From Camarhynchus parvulus (Eukaryota > Chordata > Aves > Passeriformes > Thraupidae), in contig NC_044584.1 of NCBI RefSeq assembly GCF_901933205.1, positions 9,465,001 to 9,529,000 of the forward strand: DNA of 64,000 nucleotides. The letters run 5' to 3'. Shown here piece after piece: positions 50,251-61,340 of this stretch. A program made the position numbers and the translations under genes. Below the pieces are notes generated by a model, which saw only the letters and a program-made list of their open reading frames with translations, did no database searches and was not told where the DNA came from. Numbering within the stretch: position 1 is the first letter of the stretch; the number at the start of each line of letters is the position of its first letter.

Positions 50251-51672
50251 CATGAGCATTTTTGGTCCCAGAATTGTTCTTCTGGGATCAGACCTAAAGC
50301 TTTGTCCCCAAAATCATGACTCTGCCAAGATGCCTAAAAATGCACTTAGCTATAATTCTGCTGCAATATTAACATTTTAAATCCACACATTTAATACAAC
50401 TATCATTAATCTGTCCTTCCTGAAATAAATCTTTTGCCTCATTAGTGGTATCACTGAAATACTGAAATAAGCCCTTCCCTCCTTCCTCAGCACAGTTAAA
50501 TGTGAGGGGTCAATTCCTGGCTGCCCAGGAGCCCTGAAAACTCTTCCTGGCTTCAGGTCCAACACATCACAGGGACCAGAGGGACATGGAAAAATGAATT
50601 TAGGGGGAGACTGTGCTGATCCATAGCAACTGGAAAATATAAAGGTGAACACCATCTCACAGCCAGCCTGCAAGCTGCAGAGATTAATTGCCCTCAGTGA
50701 GACTTATTTGATTACTTGGTCCCCTGAGTAATAATGGGTTTCCTGAAGACTAAAGAGAGTAACACAGAAAAGTCAGAAAGAAATATGGGGACGTATTAAA
50801 AAGCAACTATGAAACGGAGAAAAATATATATGAAACCACAAGGCATGTAATTAACTTAGCATGGGACTAGATTTGTTTGCTTAATTATTCCATGCAGCTT
50901 CATAAAGCTCTGAAGCAAGCTCATAAGTGGCTTTTAAAAAAACCCAGAATTGATTTTAACAAAATACCATTAAATTTGTGAATGAAAATCCTGGTCTTCC
51001 AAAGATCAGTGGTTCCTCTTGGTTCATTCATGCTGGGATCTCTCTCCTTAAGCTGAGTGTGGAGTTCTTGGCACTTTGGGAAGCATTCACATGGCTTAAT
51101 TTAGGATTTCTGGCTCAGGTATCCTGAATCGCTCTCTGGAGGCTGCACTGACACTACAGGGAGCTTGGTCCTGAGTTAGACCTAAAGTTAGAATATGTCA
51201 ATGATCTCTTCTGTGCATACAAATCTTAAAAGGAAAATATTCTGCCCCTGAGCAGGGCCTCTGTGAGATTGTGTGTCCCACAGAGATGTGGCACAGTAAA
51301 CAGGAAATCAGGGAGGCAGCTCGTGTTGCCATAGGATGGCAAATGTCAAATGCCACTTAAAAGGTGCTATACATAACTTTGCTACTTCTGGGGAAAATGA
51401 AATTAATGGAAAAGAAGCATAGCTGGACAAGCTAAGAATCTAAACAGAGATTGAGTATATTGCAAACTGGTTTTATTCCATGAGGGAATCTTGGATTTTC
51501 TCTGCAGACTTTATCTCCTCGTAGTGGCAGAAGGCCTTACACGTGGGTGATAATGTGAGCGCTGCTTCTTGGGGAGCTCCCCAGTGAAACCAGCCTGCCT
51601 GGTAGTGTGGCACTAAACATCAGCTCACATCCTTGGAAACTGGGAAAAATCCACGACACTCCTTAGGATGGA
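50251..51672. other. Unique non-coding sequence
   Basis: 50690-50960 is AT-rich, with ATGTAATTAAC and GCTTAATTATTCC motifs, and may be conserved. No gene was recognised. Confidence 0.4.
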
Positions 51673-51716
51673 AGCAGAAGTTACCATTACCTTCAGCAGA
51701 AATTACCATTACCTCA
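51673..51716. repeat. 22-bp tandem duplication
   Basis: AGCAGAAGTTACCATTACCT at 51673 recurs at 51695 with one base change (AGCAGAAATTACCATTACCT). Just downstream, ACATTACCT and AGGTAATGT (about 51730-51760) form a 9-bp stem, so the TTACC motif is present several times in both directions. Confidence 0.85.
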
Positions 51717-53323
51717 ATGTTACCTACCTAACATTACCTACACACCCCTGAAGGTAATGTCAATGTCTCTCTTGCAGGGGAGAGAAGAACCTTAAGCAAA
51801 GAGAAACGAGGCTGAGGGAGGGGTGAGGTGATGGGAAAGCCTTGTGCAGCTGGAGGGGCTGCAAGCCGCCTTGAGGACTCTGACCAAGGAATGATAAGGA
51901 GGGATCAAGAAACCTGCAGGTGCTCTGAAGAGTCTGGGTGTTTTGTTAGATCTGCATATTTCTTTCAGTGTCTGGCTCGCAGCAGAATTGTGCTGCAAAG
52001 TCCAGGTGTGAGGTGCTCCAGCTGTTGCCTGCATCTGGAGAGGCGAGCAGGGAACCAGGGAGCTGCAGGACCTGTGCAGGGGTGACAGCCACAGGGAGGG
52101 GCACTGGAAAAGAGGGGGCTGCCCCTGGGCTTGGTGGCACCTCTGCTGTAAAACAGCCTCTGCAAAGGGGAGCAGAGCCTGTGAAGCCAGAGAGAGCAGA
52201 TGGGGATTCTGCAGAGCACTGTGCTGCTGTTCTCAGTGTGAAACTGTCATTAAAAGGTGGGTCTGGCCCTGAAATAATGCACAGGTTAAAAGCAGTGAGC
52301 AGAGGAGCCCATCCCCACTCATCTCTGTGCAAACACAGGGTGCTAAACCCTTCACAGGATCTGTATTATTCATAGTAAAAAAAAGAAAATGTGGTTTTCC
52401 CTCTTGCTCAGAGGAGACTGAATGCACTTGCATGCACACATCAGGAGATGTGAAGGTCCAGGGGATGCAGCATCAGTGCTGCCCAGTGAGCATGGGCACA
52501 GCAAGGGATCCCTGGTGCTGTGGGCTGTGCTCAAACCTGCTGTCAGGGGCTGTTCAGCCAGAATAATGCCTTGGCATGAGCTCACTGCTTTGTCAACACT
52601 TGGCTGTGCAGAGGCTGAAGTTACTCAAACCCGGCCTTGCCCCATTTTTCATACCAACACCAACCCTGCTCTGCCTTCCCCTTCCCTCCTGCCTCTGCCT
52701 GGGTTCAGGATCTCCTGCTGGAAATCCTGCTCTGGGTCACTGGCAGCTGACCAAAGCGCATCCTAGTGATGGCCAAGAACATGTGATGGCAAGGAAGGAA
52801 GCTCAGCTTTTCTCTAAATGAAAAAGCAAAGTCTCAAAGTTGAAGTCATGGTGAGTTTTTCCCCTTGATTAGGAGTGCAGGATCAAATCCTCTAAGAGAC
52901 GGTGAGTTTGTGTGATGTAGTTCAAGGATAAGGGGAAAAAAAAGAATGACAGGCCTAATTCATGCTCTTCCAAAATTATTATTATTTTTCAGCTAGGGAA
53001 GGAGGAGACAGGATGTGGTAGAAAAACATTTACAGGAGTTTGGCATGTAAAAACCTGAATGATGGATTAACAGCTTATGCCAGATTTTACCTGCCTTTAA
53101 GCAGGTAACATTTCTTCAAGCTCAACAAGCTCCTGCTTGCCTAGAGCTATACTTTTCTTCTCCAGATGAGTGAAGCCAAAGAAACTTGTGCAGTTTTCAT
53201 TAGCCCCAACTTTCTCTCAAATGTTTTCCTCTGCAAGTTTAATTTTGCTCAGGGAAACAGTGGCCCTTGGAAAGGATCTATCTAAATGAGGATCCTTTTT
53301 TTCCTGTGGGTTTGGGTCTGGGG
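51717..53323. other. Unique non-coding, GC-richer in part
   Basis: 51800-52780 is GC-richer, with several overlapping open frames on both strands (up to 135 codons). None shows a recognisable domain, and CpGs are not dense enough for a promoter island. Confidence 0.4.
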
Positions 53324-53346
53324 TTTTTTTTTTTTTTTTTTTTTTT
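53324..53346. repeat. T23 homopolymer run
   Basis: A run of 23 T residues follows GTTTGGGTCTGGGG. It could be the poly-A tail of a minus-strand retroposon, but no body was recognised at higher coordinates. Confidence 0.9.
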
Positions 53347-55665
53347 GTGACCTGAACTCTCTGGGATGTGCAGCCAGCAGTCTCATGCACACAATCACAA
53401 GGCTAAGGGCAGGAGCTGGAATGCAGAGGATAAAGCAGAATGTAAATCCATTCAGCACAGCAATTTAAGGTGTGGGAGGTCTCCTCTTATGCATAGAAAG
53501 GTCCTGTCAATAAATGAAGCAAGAATCTTTAGCCTGCAAAACAGAGCTGTCTTTTGAATCTCTGGTTTCCCCTCTGCATTGTTTAAAAGACACATAAAGC
53601 AGCTCTTTTGCCCTTCCCTGCTTTTGCAAAATGTCCACAAAAGAGACCAGGATGGCAAATGGCCACTGTAAGTGCTGCTAACTGCACATCCTTCCCACTG
53701 CTCTGGAAGTAAATGGTTCCTTCTCTGCCTTTTTTGGCATGCCCCGTGGTATCTCTCATAGGAATGGGAGTTTATCCTCCATGTCTTGCCTAATTTTCCC
53801 CTCCATGATTTTAGTTTTCCCACGGTAAGATTAAGCTATTCTATATACCAGCAGTCCCATAATAGTCAGTGAACTTTAAGTGAACTCTACCATCTAGACT
53901 CAAGTCATTGCATTAAAACCTCATCAGTTGATTGGATAGCTGAGTATTTTAATATTAATCTCCCCACTAAATGTCTATATGCACTGCACAGACTTTCATA
54001 CAAATGTCTCTCCTTGGAGCACAGGGTGGCTGAAAAGGCCAACTCACTCTGAACGTGGCACAAAGTGATTTAGTAACATCCCCTGTGAAAAAAAGGGGAA
54101 TTTGTCATCTGCACTGAAAACCAAAATGTGAGTGACTCCAGCCTTTGCAAGCCTGGCAAGCTGGACCTGCATGAGCAAGGAGAGAGGTCTGGGCTCTGGT
54201 GGGGTGAGGGAGGGCAAACACCAGGGCTTACACTGTGGTTTTAAGGACATTTCTCTTCCTTCCTGTTCTGCAAACCCTTTTTTTTTGGCATCCTTTTCTT
54301 TTTATTTTATGAGCAGATTGTTAGTGTCCTCTGATTCCTGACCATGACATCTAAAACCTCTCCCATTTTAGGGTAAAACCCAAATTCAAGAGACTCTTCT
54401 TGTTTTTCACTGCCCAGGCCCTCTCCTCTAGGGCTGGCCCTGTGCTGCTGAGGCTCTGCGCTAGCACAGGGTCCCTTTATGACCTGATTTATGTGAGAAT
54501 TGAATAGTTTGCCCCACAGTGAGTTGTTTTTCTGCAATAAACAGGAGAGTTTCTCACCCTCATCACCATCACTTGCGCCTTCTCTTCCCTCCCTCCAGTT
54601 CAGGAGTAAGAAATTGGGGAGGCTCAGCACTGGTTCTCCTGTGCAAACCCCAGATCCTCCTCCAAGGGGCATAGGAACATGCCAGACCCTACCTGCTAAT
54701 AAACAGGTTTAAAATTAAGGCCTTCCATTCAGCTTTTAGAAACCTCAGTGTTGTCTCCAGTACATTTTATCCAGCTGCCTAAAGAACCATCTCCTCAAAT
54801 GTGAAAGGTTAAATTTCAGCCAGCCAAGGAGTGGTGTTACCTTACAAATATTTTGGAAATTCCCAAAACTTAGATAAAGGTCCAGAAAGCAATTTGGGCC
54901 TGATGCAAGCTAATGGGATTTTTTTTGTACTGCTTTCAACAGGATTTGGATCTGGTTGTCTGCAACAACTACTACAAACCAGCTCGTGAATGAAAGCTGG
55001 ATGAAGAATTTCCTGCCTGCTCTGTCTTGGTGAAGCAGCAAAGAAGGAGGGAGAGCACTGCTTTTAAAGAGATAACTGTATTAAAACCCATTTGGCTTCA
55101 GATCAAAGATGGCTCAAGCCTATCATTTTAAGTATGTGCAGGACTTCGCAACTGCAATGAAACATTGGCAAGACCTGAACTCACACAAAATAACAAAAAG
55201 GTCGTTGCCAATAAAAAGCAATTTTAAAAGATACAGTGCAAAGAGGTAAAAAAGGTTAGGCAGTACAATTCTGAAAAACATGAGAATTCTTCCTGGAATT
55301 AAAGAATAGATCTGTGGGCAATTTAGCAAAGGAAGACCATTTATGTTCTGCTTTGGATGGAATAAGACTGCAGCACAGACCAGACCTTATTGTGCACCAA
55401 GTTCAGGCCATTTTACTCTAGTGGAAACTTTTTTTTTTGCATTTAAATTCAATCCCTCTGCTTTTCTCACTGGCTGGAGCTGATGAGAATGGCAGAGGTC
55501 TGCTTTGTGCCCACGGAGAGTCACAGGATGGGAGATGTCTCTGGAGAAGAGCCTCTCTGTGCATTGGTGTAAATAAACACAGCAGAAATAGGACAGGGAA
55601 CACCTTAAAAACATGTCAGATTCTTGGAGCTCCAGGCTGTGAACACTGCAGCAGCTCCACCACAG
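53347..55665. other. Unique non-coding sequence
   Basis: No gene or repeat family was recognised; open frames at 53452-53823 and 54307-54672 (minus) lack domain signatures. Confidence 0.4.
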
Positions 55666-55842
55666 CCTTTGTTCCAACTTTGAATAATAGACAAAGATAG
55701 ATAGAGAGAAAATATAAAACGGTAAAGAAAAAGTTTATTTTCCAGAATCTTATGAAGACTTTGTGCAGAGATCTTCCTTTTTTCTTCTGAGCCATTAAAA
55801 TCCATTAAGCCAAGACCTCAAGATCTAAAATTCCTTTGTTCC
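55666..55842 (-). mobile_element. Dispersed ~157-bp element, copy 1, with flanking 10-bp repeats
   Basis: The body (55676-55832) matches 59594-59752 with about nine substitutions and one 4-nt indel, counted by eye. CCTTTGTTCC is present immediately before it (55666-55675) and immediately after it (55833-55842), which looks like a target-site duplication. On the minus strand the body contains GGAAAATAAACTTTTTCTTT, which resembles a polyadenylation signal near the end of an LTR, so strand is set to minus on that basis. A 10-bp duplication is longer than retroviral integrases make and would suit a LINE-mobilised short element. TG...CA ends and tRNA-like promoter boxes were not seen. The family is unnamed here. 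Confidence 0.65.
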
Positions 55843-57099
55843 GGTGGATCAAGCAGATGTAATTCAAATCAACCTGAGGAAGTCTGAAGAGCATCATTTT
55901 GTACCTCCACTCAGCTCAGGCTCTCCCACCACTGCTCCTGCTCCATCCTGGGCTGGGTGAGTGCCCCAGTGCCACCACTGCCCTGTGTGTCCTGCCAGGT
56001 GAGGACTGGAATGCCCAGCGGTGCATTGTTCCTCCTTTCCTGTGCCTGGCTCCAGGAGGAAGGGCAGGAAGTGAGTAACATGGCTGCTGCACTCCAGCTA
56101 AAACCTTGAGCCATAACAAGCAAAGAATTGCCATTTTTGGGCAGTCCCAGCTCTCTCAGGCCATGCAGAGCCATATCCTGTTCCTGGCAGTGGGCAGAGG
56201 TGGATGCTCAAGGAGAGTAGAGGCAGCATGGCTTTATGGAGATGTGTCCCTGTGGATGTTCCCTGGTGTGCAGCAGGAGCTGGGATTTATTTCCTGAGCT
56301 GGAGGGTGCTGTGGCTCTTGCTCAGGGCTCACAAACCCTTTGAGGAAATCTGGATGGGTACATTGTTCCACAGTGCAACAGGAAAGCCAACAACTTTCCT
56401 GGAATTAAAATATAAATGAACACATTGCTTACAAAAAGAACTTCCGAGATAAGTCATTTACAAACCGTGGAGAAGTTTATGACGTATAAGGCAATCTGCA
56501 CCGAGGCAGCTGTGAGAAATGCAATTAGCTAATTGGCAGTGTTTCTCCTAATTGCTACTTTGGTAGGAGAGCTACAGCAGTTAGAAAAGGCTTGGTGCTT
56601 GGCTCAGAACGAACTGGATCATTCCCCAGGGAGTTATTTGGGGTAGGAAGTGGGAGTTCCCTGTCTCCAGTGTCATCACAAACGTGGGGCAGCCTCTACC
56701 AGCTCTGGCTCTGCCACCTGGGGAAGGCACCAGCACCTGGCCATGGGGACAAGGCACACTGCCACCCTCTGAAGGGAGAAGCCAAGGAGGCAGTTCTCAG
56801 AAAACAAGAGCTGCTTTTAATGTATATTTAACCTCCTCTCTGGGAACATTCTTCCCTTTAGTCCCCGTGCCATCCCCAGGCTCTGCAGCTCACACCAAAC
56901 ACCTGAACTGAGAGGTGGCACCAAAGAGCTCCTTGCAAGAGCTCACCAGGGAGCTTTCTGTCGGGAGGCATCAAAAAGAAACCTCCAACAGCACCAATTG
57001 GAAAATAGCTGATCTCCAGGCCTTTTTATTGCTTGTAAAACTTTATTGGAGGTAGGGAGAGCAGGGATAGATAATGCTTTCTCAGTGAAATTACAGAGC
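55843..57099. other. Unique non-coding sequence
   Basis: No gene was recognised; 55900-56350 and 56590-56930 are GC-richer with overlapping short frames on both strands. Confidence 0.4.
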
Positions 57100-57480
57100 A
57101 TTATCTTAGTGTCAAAACAAAATCGAGTTCATTTCTCCAAAGATTAACACTTGGTGTCAGCTGCAGCAGTATCTAGCACCTCAAGGAGATATTATTAGTT
57201 TCATTTTTTAGTTGAAGAATTCCCTTTTAAATAGAGTCTTCAGGAATTTACAGACCACCTCTGTCTGGAATGCTTGCACAGGAGTTATAAATAAAATTAT
57301 TTGCTAAAAATGTTTCCTAGTACAAACAGACTAGGTTTACCAATGTAAACGTAATATATGTATTCATGCATATTTTAAATTGGTTACTGTGGTTCTTTTA
57401 CCATTTGCTTGAAAGACAACATGATGTGAGTGCATTATATATTTCTAACATTTTATTAGTGCGGAGAGGCAGTTAAAGAC
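57100..57480. promoter_or_regulatory. Candidate conserved enhancer
   Basis: An AT-rich repeat-free block with GGTTTACCAATGTAAACG (57333-57350, inverted forkhead-like TTTAC/GTAAA sites), TATTCATGCATATTTTAAATT and ATTATTAGTTTC. The paired GTAAAC-type sites could bind FOX factors. Enhancer status is inferred from composition. Confidence 0.22.
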
Positions 57481-58187
57481 TGAGACGTTCATGAAATGAA
57501 GAGTTTTAACTCTCTTTTCACTTATCTGTCCACAGACTCATCTAAGCACCTTACATTCATTAACATATTTCAGCCAGCCAGTAGTACCTGGAGATGGAGA
57601 AGTTGTTTCACAGCTGGGGAAAACCCAAACTGGGCAGAAAAGAACCATTCTGGGGGCAATGTGCCCAGCTGGGAGCTGAAGTGAATTCTCAGAGCCCCAG
57701 GCCTGTGTGCATTACAGAGCACATTGTGCCTGTGGCAGATGTGGAAGAATTGATCACATCAGTTACAGATTGCTGCTATCTAAAACCAGGCAAAAATGCT
57801 TTGTCAGAGGAGTCCACATTTAATTAGACATGACCCACATGGTTTGTCAATGTATAGAGCTGAAAATGGAGAGCTAAGGAAAAGGGATTTTTTTTTTCCA
57901 CAAAAGAATGTCACACATGATTTCCTTAATTTACTGAAACCAGTTACATTAATTCCCATGGTTTTGTGAGGAACTTTTCCTTTTTTTTTTTTAATAAGAA
58001 AAATGTACAATGATTAGCTGAGTTTCCTCTCTAACCTTATTAATCTGAAGTTATTGGAGAGATAACAGTGCATGTACAATGTTCTGTTTTTTTCCTTTTT
58101 CACTGATTTTCCTCATGGCTTGCCTAGTTTAAACCTGTACCTCCAAACTTCCAGGGGCTTTAAGAAGCATTTTTAGTTGTATATATT
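57481..58187. other. Unique non-coding sequence
   Basis: No gene was recognised; T-rich runs lie near 57889-57898 and 57980-57991. Confidence 0.4.
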
Positions 58188-58232
58188 TATATTTGTATAT
58201 ATATTTAGTGACTAAATATACATACAAATATA
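58188..58232. repeat. Near-perfect 22-bp stem AT inverted repeat
   Basis: The left arm (58188-58209) pairs with the right arm (58211-58232) around a single G, with one mismatch. The core is TTTAGT-G-ACTAAA, and the arms carry TTTGTATATATA-like sequence. It sits in a TATATA-rich stretch (58181-58245), so it may have grown from a dinucleotide repeat, but the shared TTTG/CAAA and TTTAG/CTAAA steps are not simple AT repeats. Cruciform formation is likely in supercoiled DNA. Confidence 0.9.
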
Positions 58233-58499
58233 TATATATAAAATACACTCTGGTACGGCCATGAACAATTAGAAAATAAGAGCCTTAAAATAATAATAAG
58301 TGCACTGAATAAATCATAGGCAGGACACTTTGCACACGGTGTGGGATCATCTCCTGCTCATTGCCCAGTTTCCATCCCAGACCCCTCATTTTTATTTCAG
58401 CCTCCACCCCAAACCACAGGGAGGTGCCTGCCCTGGGCTGTGTTACTTCCCTACATGGGAAAACCTTCAGCCAGTAGTTTTTGTCTTTTTCTCCCCTCA

Positions 58500-58830
58500 T
58501 TAAGCAATGATCTTTAAAAAAAAAAAAAATAAAATCCCTAAATTTACTTGCCTTGCACATACAATGAAAGAGCCAAGGATTTATTTCTGGTTGAAGCAGT
58601 GGGTACTGGAGGCAATAGAGCTTTGCTAGTTTTCATTAGCTGAGGAGTTGGCTTGATGCAATCACAGTGTTCACGCCAATAAAACTGAAAGGTAACCAGC
58701 TGCTTTATTCCAACTACTATGTGGGGCTTTTTTATTTTTCCTGGAGGAATTTTGCAATATACGATTTGTATAAATTACTTTTACATGTAATTAGTATAGC
58801 AATAAATATTTTCTGAACTGCAACTCTTCT
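58500..58830. promoter_or_regulatory. Candidate conserved block after a poly-A run
   Basis: An A13 run lies at 58516-58528. From 58600 onward the sequence is AT-rich and repeat-free, with CACGCCAATAAAACTG, TTGCAATATACG and ACATGTAATTAGTATAGC. It may be a conserved non-coding element. Inference only. Confidence 0.2.
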
Positions 58831-59592
58831 TCTAATTTTGGTTTTCTAGGCAAGTCTAGCCAAGTCATAGCAAAGACCACAGCATCAGAAGAAAGTTATT
58901 GCAACAAAGCTGGAATCAATGTCAATAAAATAATGCCAATATCATTTGTAGGAGCAGAAACACACAGAAATTTCCTCCTACATCTTGAAAAATGTATTTA
59001 TAAGAAACTTTAGGTTTCAATTTTTTTTTAAACATTGTATAGAGGACTTTTAAGGTAATACTGAAAACACTATCAGCTTAAGAAATCTGAGTCTGTTCCT
59101 TATATGAATAAAATTCATTCAGCACACACAGCGTGCCTTACTGCATGAGCTGTGAATTGTCCCTTCATGATTCCACAGGACAAAAGAGGCCCTAAAACAA
59201 ACCAGAGCCCTGCAAAGACTTCCCTGGACAGCATTTTCTTGACACCTTTACCTGTGAACATCCAATGCCTTGATCTTGAAGGGATTAAAATGTGTTTGCC
59301 CATAAAAGATAATCTCTGGTGTTGCTTTGGATGAGCTCTGGGACAGGGTGGTCCCATTGCTGAGTTTTGTGTTCAAAACCCATGAGGCACAGCTGAAGCT
59401 CCATGATCCAAAGGAGGAGTCCATGTCTCAGGTAGGACCCATCTGAAGCTTGAAAAATCAAAACCCTGATGGGATCTATGCCAGTTCATGATGTCCAAGC
59501 TCCCTTTGATCTCAGACTTCACTGATAAAAATCTGGCAAACATGATGGTTCTTTTTCTGTGAGCTAAATTTGAAAGAAAGGAAAAACCACCC
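58831..59592. other. Unique non-coding sequence
   Basis: No gene or repeat was recognised; the 59115-59357 frames on both strands lack domains. Confidence 0.4.
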
Positions 59593-59752
59593 CAATTTTG
59601 AATGATAGACGAAGATAGATACAGAGAAAATATAAAAGGGCAAAGAAAAAGTTTGTTTTCCAGAATCTTATGAAGATTTTGTGTGTGCAGAGATCTTCCT
59701 TTTTTCTTCTGAGCCATTAAAATCCATTAAGCCAAGACCTCAGGATCTAAAA
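59593..59752 (-). mobile_element. Dispersed ~157-bp element, copy 2
   Basis: Same body and orientation as the copy at 55676-55832, about 94% identical by eye, with an extra GTGT near 59681-59684. Shared landmarks are GAAGATAGAT, CCAGAATCTTATGAAG, AGATCTTCCTTTTTTCTTCT and CATTAAGCCAAGACCTCA. Unlike copy 1, no clear direct repeat flanks it. The 3.8 kb between the copies holds no retroviral gene, so the pair is more likely two separate insertions than the two LTRs of one provirus. Confidence 0.65.
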
Positions 59753-60240
59753 GCTGTAAGTAATTAGGCATTGACCAAAACAAACCATTTTGCTGCTGTG
59801 TCTTTTGTGTCAGCAGCAGTCACATTAATGCAGGAGGACCCACCAGAAGAGCTGATATCAGCTGGTCAATACATCATAAACTAAAATACTTTCTTCTTCC
59901 ATAATTGCTCCTTATGTTATGAATTTGCATTTTAATAACTCCCTAATTATTTATTTACTCAGTGTTGTCCATGGTATGCAATTTAAGGTATTTTAACTGC
60001 ATGTTTAATTGACTATGCATAATAACTATTGGTGAAACACATGTAATTAGGAAGACTGTAAAATGTGTATTATACCTAAGTAATAGTCACTGTTGTATTT
60101 TAGGGCTCCTTTTAAGAAAGATTACAAAAGTAATTAAAAACTTAATCAAGTCTAATCACAAGAATTTCTATATTATGGAGTGCCTTCATTTGCAAAACAA
60201 AGGGAAAGTAAGACCTCCAAGAGCTAAATCATTTTGATCT
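59753..60240. promoter_or_regulatory. Candidate homeodomain/POU-rich enhancer
   Basis: 59880-60230 contains an exact POU octamer in reverse (ATTTGCAT, 59923-59930), TATGCAATTTAAGG, CTATGCATAATAAC (60013-60026), TGTAATTAGG, AAGTAATTAAAAACTTAATC and TCTAATCAC. The block has no open frame of note and no repeat. Such a dense mix of octamer-like and TAATTA sites is the typical texture of developmental enhancers in gene deserts. The motifs are seen; the function is inferred. Confidence 0.35.
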
Positions 60241-61059
60241 CTGTTTGTGCCATTTTCCCTGTTTTCCAGGGGACATTCCAACGGGCAGAGCTTGACTTGC
60301 CAGCCTGGACTTCCACCCTTAGCTGACTGTCCATGCTATTGTAGTCTTAATTCAACCTTTTAATCCTACCTGAAATGCACTTACTTGTGGCTGAATTAAT
60401 AATAATTGCCAGCTCCTTGGCATCAGACACAGTCTACCTCAGCGCTACTTTACTGTCTGGAAATTCCAGTTCCTGGCGTCAAGGGGCTCCAATCACTTCC
60501 ACAATTTCTAGAAATAGCTGTGACCTGCTTTTTTGCACCATTTCCACCCTTTCAGGCTGAACCTGAGCTCCTAGAAACAGAACACTATTGAAGTGTGAGC
60601 TTTTTTAGTACTTACTGCTTGGTAACTTCGTTTTTCCTATTTAATTACAGGTTTCATGTTTAGAGTACGAAGAAGGACATCTTGTAAAGGCACCTTTTCA
60701 TCTGTGGACAGACCATAAAAATGTAGGTAGGGGCTTCTTTTCCACAGTGGGTGCCCCTGTGGTGTTCAGAAATGCCACAGTGCTCTGTTATCACACAGAC
60801 CTGTTTAGAAAAGAAAGAAAAAAAGGACCTGAAGTGCAACCAACTCCTACTTGGTTACCTCCAACCAGGCACTCTTGGGTGGTGTGGGACCAAATGTCAG
60901 GCTAGACAAAGAAGGCAAGGACACAGTGAGTTGGGCTATTGTGGAGAAAGAGCAGGGATAAGAACAGTGTGGACAATAGTGACATTTCTGTCGGTGCAGT
61001 GGGTGCAGCACACCCACTTGCTTAATCTGAAAATCTCGTGGGGTACAAGCTCTCATAGT
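60241..61059. other. Unique non-coding sequence
   Basis: No gene or repeat was recognised. Confidence 0.4.
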
Positions 61060-61340
61060 TAACACAGCTGTCATTAAAACCCACTGCAGCATAGATGAGC
61101 CATTAGTGTTCTTAGTGTTAATAACTGCAATTTTTGGAGTCAGTCTAGGTGAAAATAATTTAATTAAAATTGCCTTAATTAATGTGATTATTGCATCAAA
61201 TGAAGAGGACAACGCATTAATGCTTCTCTGAAGAATACTTTTTTACCTCTTCTCTCCTATTGAAAGATTTAGCATTTACTGACTCAGTAAATTACTGAGT
61301 CATTAATTTACACTTGGGGGATAAGAAATTTATTTTCAGT
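61060..61340. promoter_or_regulatory. Candidate enhancer with palindromic double AP-1 site
   Basis: The block has AATTTAATTAAAATTGCC, CTTAATTAATGTGATTATTG and a C/EBP-like TTGCATCA near 61189-61196. A 23-bp inverted repeat at 61280-61302 carries TGACTCA at each end (TGACTCAGTAA, one A, then the reverse complement). TGACTCA is the AP-1 (JUN/FOS) and half-MARE core. The motif content is direct; regulatory use is inference. Confidence 0.35.

Noticed and set aside
51800..52780. GC-richer patch as a CpG-island promoter
   Set aside because: CpG dinucleotides remain sparse and there is no first-exon-like frame.
55676..59752. Reading the two element copies as the LTRs of a single provirus
   Set aside because: The interval has no retroviral gene remnants, the copies lack TG/CA ends, and the direct repeat flanks copy 1 alone and not the pair.
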